Below the pieces are notes generated by a model, which made no database searches, had not been told where the DNA came from, and saw only the letters and a program-made list of their open reading frames with translations. The translations under genes and the position numbers were made by a program. A stretch of 64,000 nt of DNA from Echinometra lucunter (taxonomy: Eukaryota; Echinodermata; Echinoidea; Camarodonta; Echinometridae): NCBI GenBank assembly GCA_029962745.1, contig CM057153.1, forward strand, positions 10,482,617 to 10,546,616, read 5' to 3'. Positions within the stretch are counted from its first letter, which is position 1; every line of letters starts with the position of its first letter. Shown one piece after another: positions 54,298-64,000 of the stretch.

Positions 54298-55289
54298 CTT
54301 GGTGGTTCATTTATAGCTTTCCTAAACAGGAGATGTTCAAAAGAGAAAAAGGGAAATCCAAACATAACTGACCAGTAATAAAATCATATGATGTTGATGT
54401 GTTTGATCATATCTTATACATATTATGTGTTTTCTCTCTCTTCCGAGTCCCTCCTCTATCTATTCTTTAAAAAATTGGACAGAAAAATGAGATGTGCACT
54501 GCCTTGTATTTGCCATGTATGTTCTAGTCCAACCAACTAAATATTTTGTTATATCTTGCTACTCTTATGTTTACGAACTTACATTGATTTGTATTGTTAC
54601 TCGTGTAACATAACATAATACAAATGCCACCCTTTTCCTTTCCACTATAATCCTCTCTATCTTTATCTCTACCTTATTTCCTTCATTCCGTTCAACATAG
54701 AACAATGTTTGAGTATAATGTACATTTCATGTTCTCAGAATTGTATTTTGTCTTCGGCGACTGCACAAGCCACGCTTTTCGGGTGATTGCCAACTTCTCT
54801 GTTTGCTGTATTATTTATTGCAATTTTCTATTTTATATTGTTTTTGACTCAGAAGGAAATAAATGTGAATTCAATTCAAATTCAAAAATATCAGTATTCA
54901 GTAAAAGGATATACATTACAACATTTTTTTTTTTAAATCAAAGAATTTTAAGTTCCTTCTTGGTGAGATTGTTTAAACCATCTAAAATTGTATCATGAAG
55001 TAGGAACTTGAGGCTGAAGTGAAAGAGAGTAGCTGAGCATTGACTTTTCTTGCTGCTTTACTTGCTTGGTTTGCCTTTTACAAAAAGAATTATTGATACG
55101 CTCTCATTTGAATGTTATATCACATCTATTAATTCCTGGCTATATATGTAAATTGTGATGTAATTCAGGAAACTACCCATTCACATGCATGCACAAAACC
55201 TGAATACAGTCTACTGTAGTCTGAAAGACTTCAATAAAATCTTGACAATTCTGATTTCTGGTTCATGTTCTTAATAAGTATGGCAGAGT

Positions 55290-55666
55290 GACCTAACTTC
55301 GCACAGGTCCAAACTTTGCGCACAGGGCCATATCCCAAAACCAGAAAAGAGTGTGAAAAACTGGTAGCACAACGGAAAAAGCACCCTAAAATTACCCTTT
55401 TGAAATTAGAGAAGGAATTTTGAAATTATGAATGAATAATTGGCAAATTTGGCAGCGTTTTGCATTCGTTCTGACAAAAACTGGACTTGTCGACAAGGGT
55501 CTAGAATTCCTTTTTTTCAAGAGACGATGTCATCAAAATTGTAAGTAAAATGTGCTATCAAATTATTTAGTGGCATTTTGCCTTCCTAGTAATGCAATTA
55601 TCTTACCTTTTATGGATCTCTATTTTGTATTAATCACTTGAAAACTGGCGTGCGCAAAGTTAGGTC
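55290..55666. mobile_element. Foldback element, GACCTAACTT type (copy B)
   Basis: Counterpart of 27189-27576 with the same inverted ends, slightly shorter. Confidence 0.55.
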
Positions 55667-56163
55667 TCGTTATTTTTGTAACACTTTTCCAGGTCCAGAG
55701 CGGCGCGATACGACATCGAATTTTGCGATTGCGATATCTCGGGAATTCTTCGTAAATAACATGTTCTTCTTGCGCCCATTTGAAATCTAAAATTTTGCTT
55801 TGCCTTTGGTGTCATTTAAATCAGAATAACTTTTGGTAAAAAATGAGAAATTATGGATCAAAAATTGCCTTCATTAAAAAATTAAAATGTGAGCGAACTA
55901 TGGTCCCCCATCATATAACTTGGTGTGTCAAGCAAAGATTGCACCCATATCTTACCACCTGCATTAAGTTTCAGGCTTAGTTTAAGATCCACTGAACTAC
56001 ACTGTCATAAAGAGTCAGAGTCTGATCTATGGAGGCGGAAAGTCGAAGACACCAATAACAAATCGTTTTCATGCATGTGACAGATTGAAGCACCATTAAC
56101 ATTATGCAGAGTGAATGAAACAGAGTGAAGTGATTCACTGCTGATTTTCTTTTAATTTCACAA

Positions 56164-57066
56164 TGCCAATATAGGTCTAGGCAATATAGACCGAAGTGTT
56201 TTGTCGCTAACAGTCGTCGTTAGCCTCTTATAATGGTAGGGTCGGCACTCCTCCTTTTTAGAGACAGAAGCGCCCCGAAGCGTTGTGCGTGCAATCTCAT
56301 TGTGCTGGGCAGCACAACGAGAAAAACTACCTCAAATCAGCGATTTTTCCCCTTTATTCATGAATATAAAAATATCATTATACACTATAGAGTATATAGC
56401 TTACCGATTTCATGACTGAATCCTTTTAACTCTCCATTTTCAGGTAAATCCAGGGTCCTAACGTTACGTCCTCTCGCTTGAAAATCTTGCAACAGCCAAT
56501 CTCTATCTCTGTTCGCCTCCGCGCTTTTCGCAGGGAGATCAGCGAATTCGCGACTCCTCGCATTTCAACCGGCCGTATTCGAACGATCAACCACGTACAT
56601 TTGGGTATACGTAAGAAAGATGTTTTTGTTGTTGTTGTTTCGTATTGGTCGATCGTTCGAATACTGTTGAAATGCGAGAGTCACAAATTCGCTGATCTCC
56701 CTGCGAAAAGCGTGGAGGCGAACAGAGATAGAGGTTGGCTGCTGCAAGATTTTCAACCGAGAGGACCCAACGTTAGGACCCTGGATTTACCTGAAAATGG
56801 AGAGTTAAAAGGAATCAATCATAAAATCGGTCAGCTATATACTCTATAGTGTATAATGATATTTTTACATTCATGAATAAAGGGGAAAAATCGCTGATTT
56901 GAGGTAGTTTTCTCGTTGTGCTGCCCAGCACAATGAGATTGCACGCACAACGCTTTGGGGCGCTTCTGTCTCTATAAGTATAAAGGAGGAGTGCCGACCC
57001 TCCCAGAATACAAGGCTAACGACGACTGTTAGAGACAGAACACTTCGGTCTATAGGCAATATGGCA
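56164..57066. repeat. 900-bp palindrome (copy B)
   Basis: Counterpart of 28078-28979. Both arms persist despite substitutions and a short insertion (TAAGTATAA) in the right arm. Confidence 0.9.
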
Positions 57067-57871
57067 ATAATTTCCTTACGGTAGTCCAATTGAATGCAAG
57101 AATCAGTGGTAAACCCGGAGAATAGGGGACCAGAGCGTGCGCATGCCGTTCATACAGTGCAGAGATCGGCAGAGACAGCCGAGAGTCAGGGTATGTGACA
57201 AGTCCATAATCGAGTTCAAAATGACTTTAAAATATCTTTTAATCAGGTAATTATGTTCGAATATATTACATTGTCCTCTCTGCTTTCAGATTTTTGGTTA
57301 TGTGATGAAAATCATTTTGATTTTAACCAGAAATGTTCTCAAACTCACAAATGTTTCATTGCAGAATCTTGTGCAGATCGCCCCCATCGCCACTGCCACT
57401 GGGCTGCATTTGCTTGCACACAGATGAATATGCGCGCTCGTTCTGGTCCCCTATTCTCCGGGGTTTGCCGAATCAGTTCAAAGTCACAAAAGCACAGAAG
57501 CAGTCATACAACATAATTACAAAAAATTGGGGTCCATCATCATCATCGGGGACTAGCAAGGCGAACACTGAACGGGCAGAGCTGCACACTTCACACCCAC
57601 CCACTCGAATTCAGCTTCCGTACACAACACATCATCACATGAACATGAATGCAATGCCACAAATGGCACGATTATCATTCAATAACAAGACAAGTTACAT
57701 GGAGTGCGGCCGAGATAATAACCGTAAAATTACTGCTATGTATACATTCTATTTATACTTTATTAAAGTGAACCACTTGCTCTCAAACTTAAAATCAATA
57801 TATATTCACCTCCAATAATATCAAACTTTCGCTGACGGTGAAAACACATTTTTAAGAGTGCATTAACTGGG

Positions 57872-57932
57872 AAATTTTACCACCAGCGAGTCGCCATCTT
57901 GTCCCGTGCAGACAATACTGCGCTTGCGCGGT
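57872..57932 (-). promoter_or_regulatory. Candidate DNAJC13 promoter and first exon (copy B)
   Basis: YY1-type CAAGATGGCG (57892-57901) and the NRF1-like element (57919-57931) are unchanged from copy A. Confidence 0.35.
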
Positions 57933-58909
57933 GGGCGTGTATGCAATCATCATCACGGCAATTCGCAAGCTAGCTGGCTAGCTGTATACTGTATAGTAGA
58001 GAGGAGATAATAGCTGATTAAATCGTGTGCGGAAGTGTATTGATTCTGTTTTACACAGCTCAGAGAAGAAAATAGTATCAACTTTTTATTGAATATTTAG
58101 TAAGTGAAGTGATGCGTAAATTTACAACAAAATAAATAGAATGAACTCACGGAGAAGGTGGTATAGGCGTGTGTCTTTACACGTTTACATAATTATGTCA
58201 CTTAAGTTCATTGTTAATTCCAGAAAACTTATTGTATAATGCGACATGAAAATACCTAATGGCAGGAGTTTTTAAAAGTCACTGACACTGGGCTTTTCTC
58301 GAAGAAGGGAAACATCTTAATTTACTGTGATCCACATCTTTCAGTCGCAAAAACTCTTTTTGGAAAAGGAACGATAGGCCTATACTAGTAGTTTGCGTTA
58401 CGGAGGGTGGTTAATTCTGGAAAAGAGAAACCGTTCAAACAAAAGCCCCCCCCCCCCCCCCCCCCCCCCCCCCGCTCCCCGGTCGTCTCTAAAATTCGTA
58501 AACATCAGCAGCAAACTGCATGTGTCAGCAATTGGCAGTAAGTCGAAATGTCTTATATACTAACGCCCCTTAGATTTGACGCCCCCTTATAATTATATCT
58601 TGGTTTCCTTCCCGGGTTTCCTTTTATTTTCGCTTCATTGTTAATCCTAGAGATGCGCACACGAATAAAATTTCGGTTCTCGAGTTATTCGCGTGTTTAC
58701 CTATTTCAGTCCAGCGCTTCGCATAGCGCGATGACGAACACTCTAGATCGATAATAGATAATCCTCAAATATTTTTACATAATCTTGGCCGCGGAGAGCT
58801 GTAACGGGCAGCCCGGGCCCTGAATTTACGCTGTCATTGAGGTATGGATGCATGTTAGAGGTTCAGATATTTCACTTTCCTTGGCTGCCTTTTCCTCTAG
58901 ATATAACCA

Positions 58910-59054
58910 GGGCCCTGTAACATAAAGCTCAACCTACAATTAATTGTAAATATTAATAGTATCTCCATCCAAGATACAGGTGATTGTAGGAAATACGTTT
59001 GATTTCAGGAAGATACAATCAATTGTATCTCTTTATGTTACCCCCCCCCCCCCC
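58910..59054. mobile_element. Foldback MITE, TGTAACATAAAG type (copy B)
   Basis: Counterpart of 30826-30970, again with a poly-C tail. Confidence 0.6.
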
Positions 59055-59207
59055 AGGTTCGATCAGAGGCAGTGTCTTACCTAGGAAGTTTGGTTTTTTT
59101 CAGTAGTGTGTTGTTGCTTTTTCAAAAGGGGGTACTGCCCAATGATTTTTTTTTTTCAGACTCAACTGTTCACTTGCAACTTGGTCGCCTGTCGAGGGGG
59201 TGACAGC

Positions 59208-59484
59208 CCTGCTGGAAAGAACACAGTGTCCCACACTGTGACCACAATGTGAAATCATCTTCACACTGTTAAATTTGAGCTTTTTAACACTGTGAATCTC
59301 ATATTCACAGAGTCCACTATGTGAACACACTGTGAACACTCACATTGTGGAGATGTCCACAGTGTGAAATTATCTTCACACTGTTAAATTTGAGCGGTTT
59401 AACAGTGTGAATCACATCTTCACATAGTCCACTATGTGAACACACTGTGAACACACTGTGTGACACTGTGATTTTTCCAGCAGG
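59208..59484. mobile_element. MITE with CCTGCTGGAAA ends (copy B)
   Basis: Counterpart of 31145-31421, keeping the internal duplication. Confidence 0.75.
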
Positions 59485-59759
59485 AAGACGAGGCATAATT
59501 TTCACTTTTCTACTGTGCCATATTTTCTGACTAATCATGATACGAATGAACAACATATTAGAAGTAGCCTAACTTAACTGGAGGCTGGCAAAAGTATGAT
59601 TTTGTCAAATACACACTTACCATCTCGCTGCAGAACATTTTTTTTTTGTGTGTGTGTCTACTCTCATCATGATTTTGTGGGGGGGGGGGAGGCTCACCGT
59701 GGGGCACACAAAATGTGTGGGGAGCACGTGCCCCATCCGGGCCCCTCTAGCTACGCCCC

Positions 59760-60022
59760 TGATCAGAATGATCCTTTCGTGAGTCTGATCCCCAAGGTGA
59801 AGACGAGAACGCAAATTGCTCCCAGGTTGTAGTTGGAAGACTAGACAAGGACGCTTCCGCTTCCCATCATTATGTAGCTCAGGTGCCATACAGTGGCTGG
59901 TTGGGTTGACAATGGACCCTACCATCTTTATAGCCAATTCTGCACGAGGATGCGCGAGGATGGTCTGCATACTTGGCAAGTCCTTAGCGAGCACTTCATT
60001 GTCTGGGGTTCTCTCTGGGCTC
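59760..60022 (-). CDS. Candidate exon of an unknown gene (copy B)
   Basis: Counterpart of 31695-31957. The frame is open, with three synonymous changes and one Thr-to-Ile change relative to A. Function unknown. Confidence 0.3.
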
Positions 60023-60229
60023 TTGTAACCTGATTTTCATTACTGTTGTCGAAAATATACTTCACACTTCTTCAGAAGGTGATATTCCTATCTTTCTTCA
60101 ACGTTCTCCTCCTCCGCCCCCTCCCTATCCCCTTTCTTCCCTTTCTCTCACCTCCCTCACCTCACCAAGCACCATTGTTTTATCAGAACTGGACGAGCTG
60201 GGCTCGTATCTGTAGTCATCTTGGGGACT

Positions 60230-60484
60230 CTAGCTCGTATACTCGAACTCGTATCTTTGCTCAACTTGGGAGCTTGTACTCATACTCATACTCATCTTTG
60301 GAGCTTGTATGCTCAGGACTTCGATTCTAGAAGCCTCAGAGTCGATCATGCTACTCCGTATCCATGGGGCCGACGTCATCTCGTCGATGTAGACGACACC
60401 GTGGTCCTCGCCCCAGACTGTGCGATCACGGTACTTCACAACATGAACTATTACTTCAGCGATATGTTTTAATAGTTTACACAC
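60230..60484 (-). CDS. Candidate open frame of unknown function (copy B)
   Basis: Identical to 32165-32419. Confidence 0.2.
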   Translation of the reverse strand: MCKLLKHIAEVIVHVVKYRDRTVWGEDHGVVYIDEMTSAPWIRSSMIDSEASRIEVLSIQAPKMSMSMSTSSQVEQRYEFEYTS

Positions 60485-61554
60485 CGGTCCAGTGTAGGTA
60501 GTTTATTTCTGTTATGATACAATAATCCCTCTAGGAATTAAGAGTAATTTATTATTGGTGTTAATTTTTGTTGTTGTTGTTGCAAATATACCGAATAGCT
60601 GAACTTTGATAATTTACAAATTGAATAATATACTGATATACTGATATATTGATATATGATATACAATGATGTAATTTACTTTGTTGAATATTCAATTGAA
60701 TCAATTATTTATTTTGTTTGTGTACCTTTATCGAGCAGTTGGCTCTTGATTAAACTTAAGTACACTATAGCCAGTGAGTAATTGTTTATTTTCCAGTGGT
60801 ATTTATTCATTTTTAGCAGAACCTAATTCATCGTCAGACATAGTAATATTCAGTACTGAGATCTGACAATAGTTATGATTCAATTCTACAAATTTATTTT
60901 TAGTTACAAAATGCCATCCTTAGGGGCTAATCAAACCCTAATCTGAACGAGAGCAGACAAATCTAAGGAAACTTTTCCTTTAAAAATTGATTAAATCGAA
61001 TAAAAGGTCAGAAGGCCAGTAATTTCGTGCAAAAAGGGTGTGCAATAATATTTTCTGACAAAAAACATAAAAGTCATCACACTTGTCAGCCAAAATTAAG
61101 ATAAAAAAGAAAGCAGTCATCGGCTAAAAGACATTAGGGTTGAGTGAAAATATGAAGTTTCGTTTGCCATGCATGCACTGCTTTGACATAAACACTGCTA
61201 AAAATATGAAATCAAAAATATTTTGGAATAGCTCTCTCAAATTAGCTTGTCCACACAGAACACGCAAACATAGACATATAAAAAAAGGTGTGGCAGTGCA
61301 GAGGTTCTCCGTTGTTTTCGTGTTTTTGTTTTGTTTTTGTTTGTTTGCTGTTGTCTTTATTTTCTTTACTTGCTTTACTGCAGACTGCACAACATGCAAT
61401 CCTATACTGACGACAGCCCCCGTGAAGACAATTTTTCATTACTTAGAGACAAGGAATTTCATTACATTTTAATGTCGAAATTATGAACAATAGAAAATGC
61501 GAATTTGAAATTCATGTCATAATAATTTCATCTTATAAAAACAAGAACAACAAC

Positions 61555-61645
61555 ATCTCTCTCTTTCTCCCTCTCTCTCTCTCTCACTCTCTCTCTGTCT
61601 CTCTCTCTCACTCTCTCTCTGTCTCTCTCTCTCACTCTCTCTCTG

Positions 61646-61676
<31 letters not shown>

Positions 61677-61695
61677 GTCTCTCTCTCTCTCTCTG
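61555..61695. repeat. CT microsatellite (copy B)
   Basis: Counterpart of 33490-33630. Confidence 0.95.
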
Positions 61696-62719
61696 GCTTT
61701 ACAAGCTCAAAATGCTAATTACTTTTACCTTTTATGTCTCTTCTGGTGCACTCTCGTGTGTGTGTTTTGTATGATTTCATCCGTTGCACTTTGTACTTTG
61801 CTTCTTGTGGTTTCGGATCCTTACATTTTTTTTGTTATAATTTTTCTTACGAAAACACAGTCATCAGAAGTTAACTAACAAAAATTTACCTACTAACAGG
61901 AAACGCTTTAGGTTTAAGTATTTGCAACAGCTACGGAAATGTTTAAAGCGAATGTAGGCCTACTTGGATTTAATAAGTAAGTTTCTTACGGCTTATGTCG
62001 AAAGGGTGCGGAGCGGGATGGGAGCGGGGAGGGAACGGGGATGGCCGCACCCTTTCGAGAGAAGCCCCCCCCCCCCCAGTTGTCTCGAAAGGGTGGGTTG
62101 CGTGTGGGGAGTGAAATTAACGCACCCATTCGTGGAAACCCGGGGGGGGGGGGGCTTGTCTCGAAAGGGTGTGTTGAGTAGTCTGATGTACCAGCCATTT
62201 TTTTTGTTAATGTAAGTATTTTTTTAAAAAAAGGAGGAAAGGAGACAGGCGGTTGTCTATCACCTGAGGGGGAGGGGTGTCCAACGATCCCCAAAATATA
62301 TATGAGGGAAAGAATTCCCCTTTTCTGTCTGCTAGAGTATTATGGTGGGATGCATAAAACGGGAGAAATGGATGCCCCACTCCCCCCCCCCCAAAAAAAA
62401 AAAAAGAAAAAAAAAGGGGGAATATGCATTTTGTTCATGAGTATTCTTATACTCAAGAACGCAGAAGCAATAGTATGCACCCGCACACACGCTCACACAC
62501 ACGCACACACATACACTTGCAAATATCTTTCTTTAGTTTCTTACTGTCGCAAATTAAAGGTGTGCATGAGGCTGATTTCGTAATGGAATGCGCATTTCCA
62601 AAGGACAGATGAGGCAGAATAGAAAGTCATATTTCCATTTTATTTGAATTCAGCATGGAGGGACAACGACATGTGTACTTCAAGCAATCAAGCAATCACA
62701 ACGAAATTAGACAAGAAGT

Positions 62720-62736
62720 TTTGTGTGTGTGTGTGT

Positions 62737-62771
<35 letters not shown>
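62720..62771. repeat. GT microsatellite at the 5' edge of the LINE (copy B)
   Basis: Counterpart of 34675-34735, a purer GT run. Confidence 0.95.
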
Positions 62772-62773
<2 letters not shown>

Positions 62774-64000
62774 GATGCAGAAGATTGCTTCTTTTTCTCA
62801 CAATTTCCTTTTCAAAGCTCTAGAATCATTTGGTTTTGGTCCGTCTTTTTGTTCATGGGTTAAAACAATGTACAATGGAATAAAATTAGTAGTTGTGTGA
62901 TGAATGGAGGTGTCTCGACAGGGTATTTTGATATTAAGCGAGGGGTAAGGCAAGGTGACCCACTTTCTCCTTATTTGTTCCTCCTAGTAATTGAGATATT
63001 AGCACATACAATAAGAAACGATAACCGTGATCAAAGATATAGAGTTTGGTGATTTTGAAATTCGACAAGTCTTGTACGCTGATGACATGACTTTATTTGT
63101 TAAAAATATAAGTTCAATTTTGAGAATAAAGGATATTTTTCAGGCTTTTTTTTAATCAAGTGGGCTAAAAGTTAATATTGAAAAAACAAATGTCATGAGG
63201 TTAGGGGAAAGCATTGAGGGTTCGCAATCACTTCCCATGGGCAATAGAGTGACAGAAGTGAAAATTTTAGGAGTTTATTTTTCATTGGATATTAACATTA
63301 GGGAGGAACTTAATTATAAAGAGATACTTAGTAAAATAAAAAGGCTTCTGGGTTGGTGGAAGCAAAGGGATCTGACCATTATGGGGAAAATTCATTTACT
63401 TAAAACTTTTGCTCTCTCCAAACTGAATTACGTCTCTTCGGCTTTAGTTGTGCCCAAATGGGTGGTAGCTGAAATTAAAAAGTTATGTTTTGAATTTATA
63501 TGGAATGGGAAAGATCGTATTAAAAGAGCGATCTGTTACCAAGATTATGGTGATGGAGGTTTAAGAATGAGTGATTTTGATTTATTTGTGAAAACCCAAA
63601 GACTTATGTGGCTGAAGAGACTTCTGTATGGAGAAAGGAATATGGGATGGAAATTGTATTTTGACCATATCTTTAGGACGGTTGGGGGAAGATTTGTTTC
63701 CCTTTGCAATTATGATATGAAATTACTTACAGTCAAAGCACCAATATTTTATTTAGAAATGTTAAAAGCATGGCAGGATATGGAGAGCTGTAGGAATTTT
63801 CAAGAAGGGAAAACTAATCCAATAAGTTTTAATAATAAAAACTACCTTCATAAAAACAAAATGATTTTTCATGAAGAATTGTATAAGAAAAATATTTATT
63901 TAGTTGATCACATTCTCGATAAGAATCAAATCAGACCACTGGCATACTTTCAGAATTTAGGTCTATGTAGTGATAACATAGCTAAGGTTTGGGAAATGTG
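62772..64000 (+). mobile_element. 5'-truncated L1/Tx1-type LINE (copy B), runs off the window
   Basis: Same insertion as 34736-36720. The RT motifs RGVRQGDPLSPYLF and YADDMTLF are present, but the frame is broken by a small insertion near 62884 and by a C insertion near 63026. It contains a long open stretch described separately. Confidence 0.85.
63156..64000 (+). CDS. LINE ORF2 fragment, RT thumb and downstream region, 281 codons open
   Basis: Open from just after a TAA (63153-63155) to the window end. It encodes the region after the RT catalytic core: SGLKVNIEKTNVMRLG (RT motif D/E area), KIKRLLGWWKQRDLTIMGKI, FIWNGKDRIKRAICYQDYGD and GGLRMSDFD, an arrangement typical of L1/Tx1 ORF2 proteins. 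It joins the upstream RT only through a frameshift in a poly-T run. The matching part of copy A carries at least six one-base indels. Confidence 0.75.

Larger units (their letters stand above)
38872..64000. repeat. Second copy of 11271-35963 (copy B)
   Basis: Colinear with copy A over 24.7 kb (25.1 kb here) through the same exons, MITEs, microsatellites and LINE. Differences are scattered substitutions, microsatellite length changes and a few insertions/deletions, for example 49345-49741 and about 52529-52786 only here, and about 24990-25040 only in A. Either the other allele or a recent tandem duplicate. It is cut by the window end. Confidence 0.95.

Overview
The window is animal nuclear DNA: AT-rich, with long introns, GT-AG splice sites and many transposable elements. 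The main gene, on the minus strand, is the orthologue of DNAJC13 (RME-8), the large endosomal J-domain co-chaperone. The host is probably an echinoderm, most likely a sea urchin. That is an inference from a vertebrate-like DNAJC13, strong divergence between two otherwise equivalent copies, and a Tsp/pearl-type tandem-repeat element; no species-specific marker was used.

Layout. Positions 14-26196 hold 31 consecutive coding exons of DNAJC13. They run from the start codon at 26194-26196 down to the first part of the J domain (HPD at 32-40), about 1327 codons in all, and every junction keeps the reading frame. The rest of the gene lies beyond the left edge. Upstream of the start codon (26.2-34.7 kb) lie a candidate non-coding first exon and promoter near 29.8 kb, several foldback elements including a 900-bp palindrome at 28.1-29.0 kb, and two minus-strand open stretches of unknown function at 31.7-32.4 kb. 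A 5'-truncated L1/Tx1-type LINE follows (34.7-36.7 kb), then a 500-N assembly gap (36821-37320).

After the gap, a 1.5-kb tandem-repeat element (37350-38870) leads into a second copy of everything from coding exon 18 up to the LINE: 38872-64000 matches 11271-35963. This second copy keeps exons 1-18 of DNAJC13 intact (about 726 codons) but has no exons 19-31. Read by eye, the two coding copies differ at about 14 positions, 13 of them synonymous, with no indel. Introns differ more and include clean transposon presence/absence. The simplest reading is two alleles of one locus placed in tandem by the assembler. A real recent tandem duplication is the alternative.

Other points of interest: a frame-compatible extra copy of the 3' half of exon 28; a minisatellite built from the end of exon 21 plus its donor site; two opposite-facing copies of a TTAA/CCCTAT element flanking exons 5-14; and a TTAA-flanked insertion in copy B with its empty site in copy A. 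Apart from DNAJC13, the LINE and the mobile elements, no protein-coding gene could be recognised with confidence.
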